From Burkholderiales bacterium Ga0077544 (GTDB lineage: Bacteria; Pseudomonadota; Gammaproteobacteria; Burkholderiales; Burkholderiaceae_D), in NCBI GenBank assembly GCA_001464355.1, contig LNEU01000019.1, positions 1-64,000 on the forward strand: a stretch of 64,000 bases of DNA, read 5' to 3'. The translations under genes and the position numbers were made by a program. Shown here piece after piece: positions 32,503 through 39,473 of the stretch (the first letter of the stretch is position 1; the number at the start of each line of letters is the position of its first letter). The notes under the pieces were generated by a model. The model ran no database searches. It worked only from the letters and a program-made list of their open reading frames with translations, and was not told the origin of the DNA.

Positions 32503-33143
32503 TTAAGAATGTTTAAGAGCTAATTTGCGCAGTAAATTCCAGTTTCCTTTTACAAATGTTTCATCCTCTGGTTCGATTCTTTCCAGATACGCGGGATTCG
32601 TGATTACATTATCAATTACTGTAAGTTGTCGATAGATTTTTTCTCGTGAGCGGTGTTAGCTATTTCGTTCTGCGAAAGTTCGAGCTCTCTCATTTTGAGT
32701 TCCTGCTCTCGGATGTTCAATCTTTCGTTTAATAATTCAACGCTTCTACTTTTCTCATTTACATTGGTTGCGGCAACTCGTCCTTCTTGGAGTTTTTGTA
32801 ATTCAACTTTTTCAAAGTAAGGAAGTAAGTTCCACGCCGGTGAATTTGATGTTGAATCAGGATTCTCCCCGCATACAAGATCTTTTGCTAAATTCACTGC
32901 GATAGTCTCTTTAGCCTTTCTTTTAAAAGTCTCCCATGCGTCACTGGAAATTTTGGAGGGCTTACCCGACACTCGAGGCAGTGTATTGAACACGTTATCC
33001 GCTCCGCGCACGAATACATAGATCGCACAGCAAAGTAAGTCTTTACCGAACTGCGGGAACAGGTATGAATGTAGTTTGTACTCAGAGCGCTTATGTTTAA
33101 AAAAGCCGCTAGCAAGCGGCTTTTTTGTTGCCCGACGCTTCAT
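32503..33143 (-). pseudogene. unknown AT-rich gene, probably frameshifted at an A6 run
   Basis: A 175-codon frame runs from ATG at 33143 to 32616 and encodes a coiled-coil-like C-terminal part (SVELLNERLNIREQELKMRE). At the six-base A run at 32637-32642 (minus strand) a -1 shift would continue into a protein-like stretch, KIYRQLTVIDNVITNPAY and then a further 26 or so residues, ending at 32503. That extension has natural composition and no stops. The first codons (KKPLASGFFK) coincide with a terminator hairpin, so the true start may lie further downstream. I recognise no family. Base composition differs from the neighbours, suggesting transfer. Confidence 0.5.
33098..33127. terminator. bidirectional terminator-like hairpin inside the start of the frameshifted gene
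   Basis: AAAAAAGCCGCT and AGCGGCTTTTTT flank an AGCA loop in a perfect 12-bp stem. It overlaps codons 6-15 of the reading frame at 32616-33143. That is unexpected for a living gene and casts doubt on the annotated start. Confidence 0.8.
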
Positions 33144-33303
33144 TGAATTGCTCTATTATTATTCTCAATGCCGCTGGTGTTCCGCAAAGTTCTGGTGGCT
33201 GGAATGTATATGAACTCTAGGCGCGTCAGAGGACATTCAGTATGTACAAGTTCAAGTAGTCTTTTTTCATGTCTGGTTCAAGGATATTCATAAAGGAATT
33301 GTC

Positions 33304-33918
33304 ATGAGCAAAATGAGCGGTGAAAAAGCATCTCAGTTAGCAATCAACCTGATCGAAGAGCAATTGCAGATATTGCCGATATCGATCGCCATGATCTGGC
33401 AATCTGCTGATGCTGGAAATGTTGCGGAAGATGTACTGGCCGAAGTATTGCAAAGAAAGCCGCATCTGCTCAAAACCGGATCGGGTGGAAATATTGCTGC
33501 GTCTTATGCGGCAGTCGATCCCGAATGGAATTTTCATGCATCAACGCAGGCCTTGCATGCAGACGCATTGCAAAAAAAACGCTATTTGCGTGTAGTGATC
33601 AGCAACGCCTTGCTGGCTGTCGGTACTTACTTTAAACAAAACAATATGGCGGCGATGCGGACGCCAGAAGTGCAGTTTTTGGGACATGTTTGTAACGCGA
33701 TCCTCAACGAAAATACTTTTGATATCGAACTGGGCTATTTACCGATCGCAACCTTCGATGGCTTGATTATTGATCAACGGCTTAATGGCACATTGTTGTT
33801 TGGGAATGGTGTGACGGATGGATTTATGGAGTTTGGTGATGCGATTGCATTGCTGCAGTGGTTGTCCCGGTTTTTGCGCGGGGAAAAGAATTTTGTTTCT
33901 GGTGGCGATGCTGGGTGA
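33304..33918 (+). CDS. hypothetical protein, 204 residues
   Basis: The frame begins with ATG after AAAGGAAT, a good ribosome binding site. The protein appears soluble and alpha/beta. It has no signal peptide, no long hydrophobic helix and no motif that I recognise. Notable segments are LIEEQLQILPISIAMIW near the N-terminus and LNGTLLFGNGVTDGFMEFGD near the C-terminus. Codon choice is closer to the core genes than in the AT-rich gene just upstream. It stands alone between divergent orphan genes in the tRNA-Ser islet. Confidence 0.7.
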   Translation: MSKMSGEKASQLAINLIEEQLQILPISIAMIWQSADAGNVAEDVLAEVLQRKPHLLKTGSGGNIAASYAAVDPEWNFHASTQALHADALQKKRYLRVVISNALLAVGTYFKQNNMAAMRTPEVQFLGHVCNAILNENTFDIELGYLPIATFDGLIIDQRLNGTLLFGNGVTDGFMEFGDAIALLQWLSRFLRGEKNFVSGGDAG

Positions 33919-34042
33919 AGCTGGCATCAATCAGACCGATTAGCGACGGGGATTGTATTTTGTGGTGCCGTTAAAAAATTTCTGCGGTGTGGTGACGTGC
34001 GCAGGATAACTGGGCAGTCACACAAATTTGATGACCGGATGT

Positions 34043-34246
34043 TTATCCGGACAGCGGAATTAAAACTTCTCCTGACGCCATTTTGAAATTATTTGGATTT
34101 GTTGGATCCAGCTCCAGATATTCGGCCTCATCAGTGACATAGCATTCGTTGCCTGGTCGCGCATTCGCCGGGATTAATTTGATCACAGTACAGGTTGATC
34201 CTGTGGACTGATTTTTGAACTGCCCGATCACGGATGTACTAGACAT
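34043..34246 (-). CDS. hypothetical protein, 67 residues
   Basis: A short frame starts with ATG preceded by a strong GGGAGG at 7-base distance. The product begins MSSTSVIGQFKNQSTGSTC and is rich in Thr, Ser, Asn and Pro (ELDPTNPNNFKMASG), with a likely all-beta character. No family is recognised. It is divergent from the small-protein tandem that begins at 34480. Confidence 0.55.
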   Translation of the reverse strand: MSSTSVIGQFKNQSTGSTCTVIKLIPANARPGNECYVTDEAEYLELDPTNPNNFKMASGEVLIPLSG

Positions 34247-34479
34247 GATGCCTCCCGGCTAAAGTGGTTGAATGGCAGTGATTACATCGTAATGAATACT
34301 CAATGACAATCCCATAAACATGGGGTTAGTAATATGCTGCAACTTTTCGAGTTGTTGGCGCCACTTGCAGCGGTTTTTTTTGAGGGGCGTAACCATTTTT
34401 GTTGTCAGCGCTGGCGATTACTACGCCACGCATGCATTTTTTTCGAGCATGCTAGGATGGCCGGTGAGGGGAGCTAGCC

Positions 34480-34728
34480 ATGCCATCCGAAAAAATGGGT
34501 ACTTACGAAGTCGAATATTCTGCTGTTCCCGCCGCAGATGGCAAGGGTTGGGTCGCGCATGTGGCTGTCTACGGCCACTCGACGAATCCGATGCACAGGA
34601 ACTGTGTGTTTCCCGATCAACGTGTTTCACTGGAAGCAGTGTTCAATACCAGCGAAGAAGCAGAAGCCGAGGCGCGTAGAGCCGCCGCTGATATGCTGGA
34701 TTCTCACGGTAGCGGTTCGCGTACTTAG
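34480..34728 (+). CDS. small HicB-like-fold protein, first of a tandem of three
   Basis: The 82-residue protein has a strong ribosome binding site (GAGGGGAG, 7 bases before ATG). The pattern is a beta strand with aromatic residues (TYEVEYSAV), a DGKGW turn, a second strand (VAHVAVYG), a variable middle, and a C-terminal acidic helix (TSEEAEAEARRAAADMLD). This layout is like HicB antitoxin-type or other small alpha/beta proteins. No HicA toxin gene is adjacent, and HicB assignment is only structural guesswork. It is followed by two similar proteins in the same direction and probably the same transcript. Confidence 0.65.
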   Translation: MPSEKMGTYEVEYSAVPAADGKGWVAHVAVYGHSTNPMHRNCVFPDQRVSLEAVFNTSEEAEAEARRAAADMLDSHGSGSRT

Positions 34729-34811
34729 TCGCGTTGCTGCATCAGTAGCGCTGAACCTTTTGCATCTTGCGGCATCTCTACATCAATACCGCAAAATAAT
34801 GAGGGATTGCC

Positions 34812-35039
34812 ATGAGAGAGTTTTCTCCAAAACCACGGCGTCATGTATTCAGGGCCTACGCAACCAGGCTCAAGGACGGCACGTTCTCTGGCCACGTCTC
34901 TCATTCCCTGGAAGGTGAGCCGACCGAGGTGGAAAAAATTTACAACACGGGAATAGTGGGGACTGAACGTGAAGCTCTGGATGAGGCACACGCTTTTATT
35001 GCTCGCTATGTCGCAGATCATCCCGAAGGGCGCGAATAA
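34812..35039 (+). CDS. small HicB-like-fold protein, second of the tandem
   Basis: The 75-residue protein has GAGGG in front of its ATG. It follows the same layout as the gene before it: strand HVFRAYATRL, turn KDGTF, strand SGHVSHSLEG, middle, then a helix (TEREALDEAHAFIARYVADH). Overall identity to its neighbour is low, so this is a similarity of pattern. It contains no motif of known function. Confidence 0.65.
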   Translation: MREFSPKPRRHVFRAYATRLKDGTFSGHVSHSLEGEPTEVEKIYNTGIVGTEREALDEAHAFIARYVADHPEGRE

Positions 35040-35086
35040 ATTTGGTTCGCAAGGCAATATTTGGTGTGTTCGATATGGAGGCTGGC

Positions 35087-35320
35087 ATGAGCAGAATACC
35101 TGATGCGGTTTACCACGGTTATGAAATCTTTACGGTCATAGTGCCGATTGGCGATGGTCGCTGGTCTGCCACCAGCGAAATAGAGAGCAATGGTGCCGAG
35201 GGCATCGACATATCGCAAGGTTTTGGTGGGCCCTGTGAGGGAAACGATATGGAGGAGGCAAGGGCGCTGGTGCTTGTCGATACAAAACAAAAGATTGATG
35301 ACTTACTTGCCGAACCTTGA
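35087..35320 (+). CDS. small HicB-like-fold protein, third of the tandem
   Basis: The 77-residue protein begins at the ATG at 35087, chosen because GGAGG lies five bases ahead; the frame is open from a TTG at 35042. The layout repeats that of the two preceding genes: strand YEIFTVIVPI, turn GDGRW, strand SATSEIESNG, then a C-terminal helix (MEEARALVLVDTKQKIDDLL). A terminator follows, so the three genes probably form one operon. Confidence 0.65.
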   Translation: MSRIPDAVYHGYEIFTVIVPIGDGRWSATSEIESNGAEGIDISQGFGGPCEGNDMEEARALVLVDTKQKIDDLLAEP

Positions 35321-35358
35321 GCAATGAAGTAAAGCAGGGATGGTTTGCAATAATATCG

Positions 35359-35392
35359 AAGCCGCAGAAATCACCATCTGCGGCTTTTTTTC
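35359..35392 (+). terminator. intrinsic terminator after the small-protein tandem
   Basis: AGCCGCAGA and TCTGCGGCT form a perfect 9-bp stem with a short loop, followed by seven Ts. Confidence 0.9.
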
Positions 35393-35513
35393 TTTTGCGG
35401 ATGCACTTGCCTGCCTAGTCTTATGCGTCCCGCATATAAAAACATGCGTACTTTGAGCGGACAATCAGGGACGACTGGTTTATAGTTTCCAGCTAGACAC
35501 TTGGCTTCTCATC

Positions 35514-36872
35514 ATGACTGATCCGCACACCCTTACTACCGTCGTTGAACCGCTGATTCAGGTCGGCATGTCGCTGCCAGAAATCAAATGGCCTTATCTG
35601 GTCAGTCTGACGCGCCTGAGTCTTGCGCTTGCATTGGGTTTGTTGATCGGGCTGGAGCGTGAGCGGCGCGGCAAGGAAGCCGGCTTGCGGACCTTTTCCC
35701 TCATTGCATTACTGGGTGCAATGGGCGGCACATTGGGCGATAACTATGCTTACCTGATTCTATTGCTGACCGGCGTCCTTACGGTATTTCTGAACATTCA
35801 GCGCTTGCGCACCAATGACAGCAGTGAGCTGACTACATCGGCTGCGATGCTGATTACCTGCGTCGCCGGCATACTATGCGGCAAAGGTCATACGGCGACG
35901 CCGGCATCCATCATTGTGATAGTGACTGCGCTGCTCGCATGGAAAGACCGATTGACCGGTTTCAGCCTTGGCCTGACAGAAAATGAAATGCGCTCAGCCT
36001 TGTTGCTGGCGATTCTTGCCATTGTCATTTATCCGGCGCTGCCCGTCGGCACCGTCGGCCCGTGGAATTTGATTGAACCGCGCGCAGCCTGGGTCACTGT
36101 GATCCTGATTGCGGGTATCGGCTTCGTCAACTATGTGCTGTGGAAAATGTACGGCACGCGCGGCATCGTGATGGCGGGTTTTCTTGGCGGCCTGGTCAAT
36201 AGCAGCGTGACTGTCAGCGAACTGGCTTCGCGCGCCAAGGACAATCAACACGATACGGTGAGTGCCGCTTATCGCGGGATTTTGCTGGCGACCGCTGCAA
36301 TGATTATTCGCAATGGCGCATTGCTGTTGATACTTGCGCCAACTGCGGCATTGGCGGCGACGATTCCTTTTCTCTTGATGCTGGCCATTAACGCAGGCTG
36401 GTTTTTCTTCGATGCCAATGCAAGGCAAAAGGCGGTGGGCGATCCAGCGCATCCTGTTGATTTGCCACTGCCATTCGCACTCGGTGCGGCACTGAAGTAC
36501 GGCTTGCTCTTCCTGATCTTGCATATTGCCGGTGTGATCGCGCAACAAACTCTGGGCGAAACCGGCTTCTATGTGGTCAGCCTGATCGGTGGTGTCGTCT
36601 CCAGCGCGAGTGCGGTGGCGGCTGCGGCGAGTTTGGTGACCAGTGGATCGATCCCAGAACATGTCGCCTCTACAGGTGCTGTGATTGCATCGCTGGCCAG
36701 CGTATTGATCAATCTGCCACTGGTGTTGCGCGCACATAACCGCAAGCTCACCTTAAGATTATCGATCGCCATGCTGTCTATTTCGGTCGTCGGCATAGTC
36801 GGGGCCTTCCTTGCCAAGCCCTTGATGGTTTTGTTACTGGAGGCCTTCCCTGTGCTTTCGCAATTTAATTAG
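35514..36872 (+). CDS. MgtC/SapB-DUF4010 family membrane protein
   Basis: The 452-residue protein has about 12 membrane helices. The first part (about residues 28-150) matches the MgtC/SapB fold with the signature LGLLIGLERERRGKEAGLRTFSL and the conserved glycine-rich second helix. The rest is DUF4010, ending with GGVVSSASAVAAAASLVTSG and a last hydrophobic pair. Family function is unknown, possibly ion homeostasis or membrane stress. A hydrophilic N-terminal leader of about 25 residues precedes the first helix. It is a single-gene unit between two terminators. Confidence 0.88.
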   Translation: MTDPHTLTTVVEPLIQVGMSLPEIKWPYLVSLTRLSLALALGLLIGLERERRGKEAGLRTFSLIALLGAMGGTLGDNYAYLILLLTGVLTVFLNIQRLRTNDSSELTTSAAMLITCVAGILCGKGHTATPASIIVIVTALLAWKDRLTGFSLGLTENEMRSALLLAILAIVIYPALPVGTVGPWNLIEPRAAWVTVILIAGIGFVNYVLWKMYGTRGIVMAGFLGGLVNSSVTVSELASRAKDNQHDTVSAAYRGILLATAAMIIRNGALLLILAPTAALAATIPFLLMLAINAGWFFFDANARQKAVGDPAHPVDLPLPFALGAALKYGLLFLILHIAGVIAQQTLGETGFYVVSLIGGVVSSASAVAAAASLVTSGSIPEHVASTGAVIASLASVLINLPLVLRAHNRKLTLRLSIAMLSISVVGIVGAFLAKPLMVLLLEAFPVLSQFN

Positions 36873-37234
36873 GTGCGTCATTGATATATGGATTGACGAC
36901 TATGCAAATAATTAATCGGTTGTTGGGAGTCGGATAGCTGCGCGATATAGTCGCTGTTGTCTCCTCCAACTTCTCAAGAATTGGATTCAGCCCGCTTCCG
37001 CTAGGATGGCGGGCTTTTTTTTTGAGCTGGCTTCGTGTTTGTTGCAGTAATTAAACGGCTCCCATATTGATGGGATACGAAAATCTTAAAAATATTGCAA
37101 CAATCACCTCTGTTTAAAAATCCGTGGTTCGAATCGTGGTTCGCATGTAGTTGTTCTGGCTTTGTATTCCTGATTCTTTATTTCTGATCCAGCATTTCAG
37201 ATTTTGTATCAATCACATTGGCGGAAGGTACGGC
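36873..37234. other. intergenic region before the minor pilin operon
   Basis: It holds the terminator at 36989-37023 and then about 210 bases without a recognisable gene. GTGGTTCG occurs twice, 12 bases apart, near 37121-37140. This region must contain the pilV promoter, but no clear -35/-10 pair is seen. Confidence 0.4.
36989..37023 (+). terminator. intrinsic terminator after the MgtC/DUF4010 gene
   Basis: AGCCCGC and GCGGGCT flank a 13-base loop and are followed by about nine Ts. Confidence 0.9.
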
Positions 37235-37816
37235 ATGAGATCAACCGAACATGGCTTTTCCCTGATTGAAGTACTCGTATCGGTGTTTGTCTTGACGGTT
37301 GGTGTCATCGGCGCCACCGGCATGCATCTGAACGCCTTGCGTACGGCGCAGCAGTCCACCTATCAAACGAGTGCCTTGCATCTGGGAGCCGATCTGGCCG
37401 ATTCCATGCGCGCCAATGTCAAGCAAATGCGTTTGGCAGACGATCTCAACCCCTATCTTCAGGTCGACTATCAATCATCTTCTACGTCCGCTCGTTCAAC
37501 GAATGTCTCTTGCTATGGAGTCAGTGGCGATTGCGATACGGAAGAGCTTGCCCGTTTTGATATTGAGCAGCTACTGCAACGCATTGATTCGGATTTTCCT
37601 GGTGGTCGCGTGCGAATTTGTCGCGATGCCATGCCGTGGAATGCCAAAGCGCAGAGATTCGAATGGGACTGTGCAATGGCATCAAGTGGGTTGGCGATTG
37701 TTCCTCTGGTGATCAAAATCGGCTGGCAGGAAAAAATGCTTCATGACAAGACGTCTGAAGACGAGGCAGCGGTTGCGCCTGGCATGGTGTTGACCGTTGC
37801 CGCCTATTCCAGATGA
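37235..37816 (+). CDS. pilV: type IV minor pilin PilV
   Basis: The 193-residue prepilin has the class III signal HGFSLIEVLVSVFVLTVGVIG; PilD would cut after the Gly and methylate the Phe, with Glu5 conserved. The start at 37235 follows GGAAGG; the open frame reaches further upstream but would add a hydrophobic leader that prepilins do not have. PilV is part of the priming tip complex with PilW, PilX, PilE and FimT-like proteins. First gene of the operon; the stop overlaps pilW (ATGA). Confidence 0.9.
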   Translation: MRSTEHGFSLIEVLVSVFVLTVGVIGATGMHLNALRTAQQSTYQTSALHLGADLADSMRANVKQMRLADDLNPYLQVDYQSSSTSARSTNVSCYGVSGDCDTEELARFDIEQLLQRIDSDFPGGRVRICRDAMPWNAKAQRFEWDCAMASSGLAIVPLVIKIGWQEKMLHDKTSEDEAAVAPGMVLTVAAYSR

Positions 37817-38814
37817 GTCATCGCAGCCAGTGTTATCGGACAATTGCCCTGTTCCGTCAGTACGGATGGACGATCACCGAAATGATGATCGCAATTGCAC
37901 TGGGACTCTTCATCTTGTTGACCGCTATGGGACTGCTCTTGTCCAGCAAAACAGGCTACGTCATGCAAGACCAGAATGCTTACATTCAAGAGACCGGACG
38001 CTATGCGACCGAAGTGGTATCGCGTAGCGTGCGTCAGGCTGGTTACGAAAACTGGAATAGTGGAACCATACCCTTGCAAACAGCTGATAACTTCAGCGCG
38101 AACGTGATGGGTATGGATGCCATGACGTTGAAGAAGACGAGCGCAGGATTGGATGGCGCGACATCAACCGATGTCGTCAACGGCAGCGATGTGCTCGCAT
38201 TGCGTTTCTTTGGTGCGAGTGCTGACGGCGAAGAGGGGGCAATCTTAAACTGCGCAGGTCTGTCTGTAGCGGCGCCTGCTTCTCTTCAAATGGCCGAGCA
38301 GGAACGCGGCTGGAGTATTTTCTTTGTTGCCAAGGATAGCACCGGCGAACCTGAATTGCGTTGCAAGTATCAATCGAAGACGAGTTGGAACGCAGATGCA
38401 ATTGCGCGCGGTGTCGAATCTTTTCAAGTCTTGTACGGCGTTGATGTTGATGGCGATGGCCAGCCCGAGCAGTTTCTGAATGCGGACAACATTGATGAAC
38501 TGGACAATCAGTTGCTGCTGGTTGGCGAGAACGCGATTGCGAGAGCAATCGATAAAAATCGCAAGACCGCATGGAAGATGGTTCGCACTATTAAATTTTC
38601 GCTGCTGGTGCGTGGCTCCCAAAATGCACGCGACGATGTACTTGCGACCGAATACAACTTGTTCGGTACCGACTACGGTAATGTGCACGCCGCCAAGGAT
38701 AAAGGCGTGCGCATCCGGGAAGATACTTTGCCGATTGCAAGCAGAAACCGGATCCGGAGAATATTTACACACACCATTCAACTGCGTAATGATGCTGCGG
38801 GTACTGGATTATGA
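37813..38814 (+). CDS. pilW: type IV pilus assembly protein PilW
   Basis: The 333-residue minor pilin-like protein has a prepilin N-terminus (YGWTITEMMIAIALGLFILL: cleavage after Gly, Glu at +5) following a longer leader of 18 residues. The C-terminal part is rich in Asp and Gly, with a segment VDGDGQPEQF that could bind calcium. It overlaps pilV by four bases and pilX by four bases, indicating tight translational coupling. Confidence 0.9.
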   Translation: MSHRSQCYRTIALFRQYGWTITEMMIAIALGLFILLTAMGLLLSSKTGYVMQDQNAYIQETGRYATEVVSRSVRQAGYENWNSGTIPLQTADNFSANVMGMDAMTLKKTSAGLDGATSTDVVNGSDVLALRFFGASADGEEGAILNCAGLSVAAPASLQMAEQERGWSIFFVAKDSTGEPELRCKYQSKTSWNADAIARGVESFQVLYGVDVDGDGQPEQFLNADNIDELDNQLLLVGENAIARAIDKNRKTAWKMVRTIKFSLLVRGSQNARDDVLATEYNLFGTDYGNVHAAKDKGVRIREDTLPIASRNRIRRIFTHTIQLRNDAAGTGL

Positions 38815-39473
38815 GCCGGATTCTGAGCCGACTCATGAGCGGGCATATGAGTGACAAGGTTTCGGCACACAAGGCGCATCAATGCGGAATCACCTTGCTG
38901 GCAACGCTATTGATCCTGTTGGTAGTGTTGATGCTTGGTACGGCTGCTGCGCAGATTGCGGTGCAAGGCGAGAAATCATCCCGTAACGATAGAGATCATA
39001 AAATTGCATTTCAGGCTGCAGAGGCTGCCTTGCTGGATGCAGAAATGGATATCGAGCATTCGCCGGACGAAGACAGATCGCGTAGCGCCCTGTTTTCCAG
39101 CATTAGCGCAATAGGCTTTCCTGCGGCGGCAGGCTCTGCTTGCGGCAGCGGCGAACAGAATACCTATCTCGGGCTTTGTCCTCACTCAGAGGCGGGCGCA
39201 CAACCGATCTGGCAAGTCGTCAATTTTATGGACGATGCGGCGATTACGACCAGCTCCGTGCCTTACGGCAGATTTACCGGACAGTCTTTTTATATCGCCA
39301 ATGGCTCGCTTCCCGTCAAACTTCCGCGCTACATCGTTGAGTTGATGCTTTATAAAATGCCGGCGACTGGTGCCGATGAGCGAACCTACTTTTATCGTAT
39401 TACTGCTGTCGGCTTTGGTGCACGGGAGACGACGCAGGTCGCATTGCAAACGGTTTATCGGAAAACGCATTGA
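38811..39473 (+). CDS. pilX: type IV pilus assembly protein PilX
   Basis: The 220-residue protein has a PilX-type N-terminus: a polar leader, HQCGITLLATLLILLVVLMLG, and the FQAAEAALLDAE segment that is diagnostic for PilX. The prepilin-type Glu at +5 is absent (Leu), as is usual in PilX. It begins inside the pilW stop and ends next to the pilY1 start. Confidence 0.88.
   Translation: MSRILSRLMSGHMSDKVSAHKAHQCGITLLATLLILLVVLMLGTAAAQIAVQGEKSSRNDRDHKIAFQAAEAALLDAEMDIEHSPDEDRSRSALFSSISAIGFPAAAGSACGSGEQNTYLGLCPHSEAGAQPIWQVVNFMDDAAITTSSVPYGRFTGQSFYIANGSLPVKLPRYIVELMLYKMPATGADERTYFYRITAVGFGARETTQVALQTVYRKTH

Noticed and set aside
35994-36737. 247-codon minus-strand frame inside the MgtC/DUF4010 gene
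   Set aside because: It is rich in Gln, His and Arg, the pattern of an antisense shadow of a membrane-protein gene.
37121-37140. GGTTCGAATC near 37.12 kb as a copy of the tRNA-Ser 3' end (attachment site)
   Set aside because: Only ten bases match, and they are the universal T-arm sequence; the remaining tRNA end is missing, so it does not qualify as an att site.
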